Shown: one piece after another, positions 60,801 to 64,000 of the stretch
How the letters are laid out: every line of letters begins with the position of its first letter
How positions within the stretch are numbered: position 1 is the first letter of the stretch
Origin: Episyrphus balteatus
Taxonomy: Eukaryota; Arthropoda; Insecta; Diptera; Syrphidae
Length of the DNA: 64,000 nucleotides
Direction of reading: 5' to 3'
Assembly (NCBI RefSeq): GCF_945859705.1
Contig: NC_079136.1
Span: forward strand, 123,780,028-123,844,027
Program-made: the position numbers and the translations under genes
The notes under the pieces: model-generated
Seen by the model: only the letters and a program-made list of their open reading frames with translations
Told to the model about the DNA's origin: nothing
Databases searched by the model: none

Positions 60801-61738
60801 GCTCGAACACCACATCGACGTCCTACAGAACCAACTGTGGGTGGAGGAGGGAGTGTTTCAAGAACAGCACCAAGATCCAGTACAAATGCCCAAAATATGA
60901 ACTTTGGTTCATCGATTGTTGGAATCGGTAAATATTTTTTGAATTACTTTTTTGTCACACCTTTTTTTTTGTCACACAAAAATCTAAAAAAAACATCATG
61001 AGGACTTTGTTTCTATCTCATAGTTTCATTCATATAAACAAACAAGAAAACAATCTTATATTTATTTTTTTTTTCTCTTCTTTTTAAAGGAGCTGGTAAC
61101 ACTCTTACAGGCTGCAGACAGCGAACACTCAGTCAAGCATTACAAACTGGTGAAATGCTACGATTAACTGGTGGTCCGGCCAGAGGATGGTATCCTAAAC
61201 AAAGATCAATGCGTCCTGCATCTACAGAAAATCTAGATCATTTACATAGAATACAACAATCTTCTTCCATGCGGGCATGGGATGGTACAGCTGGAATGTC
61301 CGGTACTGGTAGCAGTCGAAAGCCTCTAACTCTGCCACCAAATTTAACACCAACATTTTTAAATAAGTCACCCCGAGAGGCTTTACGTAGGGTGACTAGT
61401 CTTCTTATTAAAAAAGGTATTTTTTTTTAAACTTTAATAAAAATTAATAACCACCCTAATGTGTTTTATAAATAGGCAATACAAAAGAACGTGAAAGTAA
61501 AAAGAATAAAGATGCAGTTTCCCCACAATCTGGTGGTCAACAGGGTTTGGATTCTTCCAGTAAGTTTAAAATAAATATAATTTTGTTTTATTTACTAACC
61601 ACTCATACACCATTTACAGAAGTTCTAGCAAAAGAGAGCACATCGAATTTCAATAACAATTTACACAAGTCACAGAAGAAAAAAGGATTTTTCAAAAATT
61701 TCTGGAAAAAATCCAAGCACTATTCATTGGATCAATAA
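37749..61738 (+). CDS. 15-exon gene for a 1214-residue disordered Ser/Pro-rich protein, family not recognised
   Basis: Exons: 37749-37825, 56190-56348, 56410-56535, 56612-56843, 56910-57093, 57165-57865, 57924-58348, 58417-58484, 59076-59312, 59890-60197, 60265-60725, 60791-60927, 61090-61416, 61476-61559, 61620-61738 (TAA). All introns are GT..AG, phases join without a break, and the spliced length is 3645 nt (1214 residues). The protein starts MADPCTNPQP and has an acidic N-terminal segment ending in DDGYMSMNGRR (Tyr72; YxxM fits the PI3-kinase SH2-binding consensus), an acidic run near 125-136, a proline-rich stretch near 418-435, SIYSDAEDI near 530, a Thr run near 890, and a basic-aromatic tail, KKKGFFKNFWKKSKHYSLDQ (1195-1214). 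I see no folded enzymatic domain, signal peptide or membrane segment. A cytoplasmic adaptor or scaffold role is only an inference from YMSM, PxxP runs and disorder. Confidence 0.85.
38220..38455. mobile_element. perfect palindromic MITE, TA target
   Basis: GGGTAGAGTTGCCTATTTTT... to ...AAAATAGGCAACTCTACCC with TA at both flanks. The arms (about 110 bp) pair almost perfectly, including GGCCGTCTCCAGTTTCCGGC and AAAGGGTTTATTCCAAA. The full element is a relative of the outer element at 34114-36313. Confidence 0.85.
38584..40217. mobile_element. Tc1-like transposon with IR/DR ends and decayed transposase
   Basis: Terminal repeats CACTCCTTTTCATCAGAATA followed by GGTACA..AACTTTT, and the complement at the right end, are flanked by TA. 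A second copy of the CATCAGAWTAGGTACA motif lies inside each end (38783-38799 and 39985-40000), the IR/DR arrangement of some Tc1-like transposons. At 39607-39770 the plus strand encodes QDHASYHKK and, after a frameshift, LNLVENVWKWLAR, matching the QDNxxxH and PDLNPIENVWxWL catalytic blocks of Tc1 transposases. Internal stops show it is inactive. Confidence 0.85.
39607..39770 (+). pseudogene. Tc1 transposase catalytic-region remnant
   Basis: QDHASYHKKCSVKYWEEV then, one frame over, LNLVENVWKWLART; the first block holds the second catalytic Asp position and the second the ...NPIENxW motif that precedes the third acidic residue. The intervening VLEWxxxSPD segment is damaged by a stop and an indel. 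Confidence 0.75.
40891..41584. mobile_element. TIR element with TACTGAGGGAA/TTCCCTCAGTG ends, TA target
   Basis: TACTGAGGGAAAAAATAAAT on the left and TTCCCTCAGTG on the right with TA on each side (40889-40890, 41585-41586). It contains the pogo-like MITE 40956-41428. The terminal match is short, so the boundary is less certain than the others. Confidence 0.5.
40956..41428. mobile_element. pogo-like MITE, TA target
   Basis: CAGTAAAACCCGGATAAGTG on the left and CACTTATCC-type complement (TACTTATCCGGGTTTTACTG) on the right, flanked by TA. CAGTA...CCGGATAA resembles pogo/Tigger terminal repeats. Related AAGTGCCT/AAGCGGG words recur inside. Confidence 0.75.
41612..42224. repeat. tandem pair of repeat units with GCCTNNTACGC-type ends
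   Basis: AAAGCCTAGAACGC (41612) and AAAGCCTAATACGC (41850) each precede a 200-plus-bp unit sharing TTTTCAAGTCTCC, TCTGTCAAAGTCAAA, ACTGCTCTTG and AAGTAAGTGACAAATGAGTG. The block ends GCGTACTTGGCTTTA (42211-42225), complementary to the starts. The termini match the MITE at 28862-29016. Confidence 0.6.
42477..44972. other. intron 1 segment of the plus-strand gene
   Basis: 42490-42960 is less AT-rich than its surroundings (CAGGCAGGCAGCAGCACTC, GCTGCTGCTGCTGCTG, CTCCTCCTCCTC) and could be an alternative first exon or enhancer. 43900-44700 is dominated by T tracts. No coding exon can be shown. Confidence 0.35.
44973..45976 (-). mobile_element. second long DINE-like element, inverted relative to 9268-10275
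   Basis: On the plus strand it starts AAATTGCACGACTGGGGTCG, contains TTGGTATGCCATTTTGTAG, GGTTCTATGGCAGGTACCGT, a (CAGA)n array (45798-45846) and CCCACTTTTTTGGCATTCTC, and ends ATATCGCAAGTAAAAA: the reverse complement of the 9.3-kb copy in block order. It lies in intron 1 of the plus-strand gene. Confidence 0.65.
45798..45846 (+). repeat. (CAGA)n microsatellite
   Basis: Tandem CAGA with one CTGA variant, the reverse-complement counterpart of the (CTGT)n in the 9.3-kb copy. Confidence 0.95.
45977..48612. other. intron 1 segment of the plus-strand gene
   Basis: Unique sequence with (CAT)n at 46724-46740 and a CACCCTGTATG word at 48011, reminiscent of the end of the 34.7-kb fold-back family but without a partner. 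No gene seen. Confidence 0.35.
48613..49685. mobile_element. piggyBac-like nonautonomous element, composite
   Basis: Starts CCCTCTACTGCATACGAAGC and ends ATGCAGTAGAGGG, with TTAT on both sides (48609-48612, 49686-49689); CCCT ends with a TTAA-like 4-bp target are a piggyBac trait. Two internal inverted ends (GGCTTCGTATGCATTAAGGGG at 49000-49020, CCCCTTAATGCACACGAAGC at 49521-49540) show that it holds a second inverted pair, so it may be two head-to-head copies around a 500-bp spacer. Confidence 0.6.
50867..51690. mobile_element. hAT-like nonautonomous element with exact 8-bp TSD
   Basis: CAGGGTTCCCAGGTTTTC... and ...CAACCCGGGAACCCTG are flanked by ACATAAAT (50859-50866 and 51691-51698). CAGGGTTCCC is a typical hAT terminus. 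Subterminal TTCCCCTTTTT repeats occur at both ends. No open frame. It lies in intron 1 of the plus-strand gene. Confidence 0.85.
52547..52874. mobile_element. partial relative of the 12-kb PIF/Harbinger-like element
   Basis: Shares TATAACGGTAATATT, the AGAATTTTTCTGATTG block, AAAAGTATATTTTG, the CCCCACATAAAAAC block and the terminal ACCAGTGTTA with 12438-12931, but has internal deletions. It ends CCAGTG followed by TTA, consistent with the same 3-bp target. It lies in intron 1 of the plus-strand gene. Confidence 0.6.
52875..54621. other. intron 1 segment of the plus-strand gene, mostly unique
   Basis: The part at 53850-54080 has balanced composition (CGATACGATTGTTATGCAAC, GTCTGTCCGATAACGATAG), unusual in this intron and possibly conserved regulatory DNA. 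The rest is A/T tracts. Confidence 0.35.
54622..55840. repeat. two degraded DINE-like fragments in opposite orientations
   Basis: Plus-orientation blocks at 54625-55000 (ACTAACGGTATATTTCCCAT, then CAAAATGACGTACCAAA, then CAGCTCTAACGATTTTGA). Minus-orientation blocks at 55430-55840 (AACGGTTCTATGGCAGATTC, then CATCATCGTAATGTCATG, then ATATCGCAATTAAAAA). Confidence 0.55.
56190..61738 (+). CDS. exons 2-15, the compact body of the 1214-residue protein gene
   Basis: Fourteen exons of 68-701 nt are separated by introns of about 50-590 bp, mostly short. Acceptors mostly have T-rich tracts; the exon 3 acceptor (TTGAAG|G) is weak. Exon 6 (57165-57865) and exon 11 (60265-60725) carry the low-complexity Pro and Thr runs. 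The longest internal introns (58485-59075 and 59313-59889) are rich in TTCGAA-like words and hold no recognisable element, in contrast with intron 1. Confidence 0.85.
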
Positions 61739-62860
61739 TAAATTTTAAAACAAACAACAACAAAAATTTAAACAAAATATATATAGTATATATATTAATT
61801 ATAAATAATTAAAAAAAAAATAATTTATACAAAAAAAAAAGGATAGCACATAATTTTCTACTACTAATTACTACTACGTACGAAATATCATTAATAGCAT
61901 TTAAATGAAAAAAAAAATTGAAACTTTTCGGACTACATCTAAAAAAAAAAAAACCAAAACACACACAAAAAATTATAAAAATACAGTAACATAAAATATT
62001 TTATGAAAACCAAAAAAAAAAAAAAAAACTCGGATGAAAGTATAATGATTTTTTACAAGAGAATAGAAAACGACTGAAAATTTGAAAATAATAAAAAGTT
62101 TTCCCAAAAAAAAAAAAAATTAAATAAAAATGAGTAAAATACATTTTTTTAAATAAAAAATATATATATATATACCTAAATATATATATAAAAAAAAATA
62201 TTTAAAACAATAGCAATTATTAGATGCACAAATCTTTTAACTTTTCAAAAAAAAAAAATAAAATTAATACGTATACCGTTTTTACACATGACAAAACAAA
62301 AAAAAAAAATAAGGAAATTTTTCTTCACTCCAATTATATTATTAAAATGAAAAAAAGCAACAAAAAAAAATTACAAACAAAATTAACACATAAAACACAT
62401 TATATATAAATATATTTATTTATTTTTGCACTTATCATCCCTTAACACCCTAACAACAAAAAATTTATAAAACAAACAAAAAACATAAACAACAATAAAC
62501 ATTGTTAATATTGATCATAATAATAATGACGAGAGGCTTATAAGGGGAGAGGAGGTCAAAATTGTGTATGTGCTCTTTTTTCTTTTGGAGAAGAAGCTGG
62601 CATTGTTTTTCGGATTAATTTATACATATATTTAATTTTGAAAATGCATTGAAATACGTAAATTGCTTAACGCATCAAATTATGTTTTCCACAAAACAAC
62701 AACCACAAAAGTTTCTAAAAATTATTTAGCGTTTCCGTTTTTCGTGAAAAATGATTATGTACAATGTACATTTATACGTATGGTAATAAAGTACCTATTC
62801 TATTGTACTCAGTCACTAAATAATAAAACATTGAGGTACACAGGATGGACAACAACTTAG
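61739..62860 (+). other. 3' UTR region of the plus-strand gene, with candidate poly(A) signals
   Basis: Very A-rich sequence after the stop codon. Candidate AATAAA signals include 62090-62095, followed closely by an A tract, and 62822-62827. A (TA)n run lies at 62160-62175. The transcript end cannot be fixed from sequence alone. Confidence 0.45.
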
Positions 62861-63870
62861 GGCTTTGTTGGTTTCAATTTGACGAATTTCAGAACGAGAC
62901 TTGGGGCTGCTTTAATTTGACGAATTTTGGGTCGCGATTTGCCCAGTAGGTAAGTGTTTGTGACCATAGAAAAAGACCTTTGCTTTGCTCGATAACCTGT
63001 GCTTTGGAGAAATGAAGTGCAAAAATCAAATTTAACTACGAGGGGCATTTTTATATGAATACTCTAAAGATACTATGGTGAAAGTGACTTTAAGTCCCAA
63101 TTTATTCATTCTCCCTTATATATATGTGTTTTGACAGATTTTTCTTTTGTGATGGTTACTCACAATATAGTGGAGAGTAAATAAATTTGAACTGAAAAGG
63201 AACAAAAAAGTTTACAGATCCAATAAAAAAACAAATTAAACAAACATAAAATTGTTTTGTAAAAGAGCACATTGAAAGCCACGAATTAGTAAAGCAATTC
63301 CAATTAAGAATTTTGAAGAATGTGACATAAAGTTATCGAGTACAAGAATTTGCTTCGCAAACAAAAAAATAGGTATTGTAGATGAATTTCGTTTTATTCA
63401 AAAAAAAATTTAAAAACTGAAAAAAAAAAATATAAAACAGATATTCTATTTAAATTGTATGCTGTATCTCAATTTTTAAGGCTAGTCGCGCACATTTAAT
63501 TTTTAGTCTCTCAACTGTTTGGTTGAAAAAATGAAATATACGGTCTTGTATGGGCCCCCTCGCACATGCAAAAACTATTTTATCACAAACTAAACTAACT
63601 GAGATTAAGTAGCAATCCCTCTTCGACCAAATACTGAAAACAAAAAGGTTCGCTGCTCAACTCTTTTGTTTAAATTTTAAAGGAGCCTATACTCATCTAT
63701 TTTATTAACATACAATCACAGAAAAAAATATCTATGGAGTTTTTTTTTTGTTCTGAATAACAAAAATTGAATAAATGAATTGAATTGAACTGTTTCGATT
63801 TAGGAATTTTTAGGAAAACGGATACATTAATTTTTTTCCCAACGAATATCTAAAAAAAAAAAATACATAT
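62861..63870. other. intergenic or 3' UTR space between convergent genes
   Basis: TTTGACGAATTT is directly repeated at 62878 and 62918, so the segment holds a short tandem duplication. The minus-strand gene needs its poly(A) signal here; a reverse AATAAA (TTTATT) occurs near 63700. No other feature found. Confidence 0.4.
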
Positions 63871-64000
63871 TTAAGCTCTGATCGGAAGTCCTTTTCGTTT
63901 ACAAACGATACATCGATTAGGTTGAATAGTGGCTTTACGCATTTCAATACGTGATTTAAGGAATACGGTGTTTTTCATACATTCTGTATTTAAAGCCGTC
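63871..64000 (-). CDS. 3'-terminal coding exon of a convergent gene, cut by the window edge
   Basis: On the minus strand one frame stays open from the window edge for 42 codons to TAA (63873-63871). The peptide reads in part TALNTECMKNTVFLKSR and then NRCIVCKRKGLPIRA at its end. It contains a CxxC pair and balanced codon use unlike the poly-A/T translations around it, which suggests real coding sequence, possibly half of a zinc-binding knuckle. The gene would be tail-to-tail with the 1214-residue protein gene, about 2.1 kb between stop codons. It is too short to assign to a family. Confidence 0.55.
   Translation of the reverse strand, partial: TALNTECMKNTVFLKSRIEMRKATIQPNRCIVCKRKGLPIRA

Noticed and set aside
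1..64000. CRISPR array, operon or bacterial gene clusters
   Set aside because: No regularly spaced direct repeats with unique spacers and no prokaryotic gene organisation; the window is eukaryotic.

Overview
This is AT-rich eukaryotic nuclear DNA, almost certainly from a dipteran insect, probably a fly with a large repeat-loaded genome. Supporting signs are introns with GT/AG borders, first introns of many kilobases, homopolymeric His/Ala/Gly/Gln tracts in a regulator-like exon, and a dense load of hAT-, Tc1/mariner-, PIF/Harbinger- and piggyBac-like elements, a tRNA-headed SINE and (CTGT)n-bearing dispersed repeats of DINE-1/mini-me type. There is no bacterial gene organisation and no CRISPR array.

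Three protein genes can be supported. (1) A first coding exon on the minus strand (17288-17742) encodes a low-complexity N-terminus that looks like a transcription regulator. Its other exons would lie below 17288, so 1-17287 is probably part of its first intron. (2) A 15-exon plus-strand gene runs from an ATG at 37749 to a stop at 61738. Spliced as given it is one open frame of 1214 codons plus stop, with all intron phases compatible. Intron 1 is 18.4 kb, while the other 14 exons fit in 5.5 kb. The protein is long, Ser/Pro-rich and disordered, with a YMSM motif and a basic-aromatic C-terminus; I do not recognise the family. (3) The 3'-terminal exon of a convergent minus-strand gene enters at the right edge (63871-64000).

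Most of the rest is transposon history that can be dated by nesting, often with exact target-site duplications (TSDs). A SINE (10-bp TSD) sits in a hAT-like element (8-bp TSD) that sits in an older DINE-like repeat (20.3-22.0 kb). A PIF/Harbinger-like element splits a decayed LINE reverse transcriptase (11.4-13.0 kb). Inverted-repeat elements crowd 28.0-29.3 kb. Two very long, nearly perfect palindromes occupy 31.85-33.78 kb and 34.66-35.76 kb, the second nested in a 2.2-kb element that also holds a hAT MITE. Within intron 1 of the plus-strand gene, a 4.4-kb element with an 8-bp TSD has absorbed at least four other elements, one of them a Tc1-like transposon with IR/DR ends.

The least expected signals are two compact folds with the hammerhead-ribozyme core (22201-22258 plus strand; 31557-31611 minus strand) and a dense cluster of TTATCCG/CGGATAA motifs (16181-16952) just inside the first intron of the minus-strand regulator gene, which looks like a homotypic enhancer.
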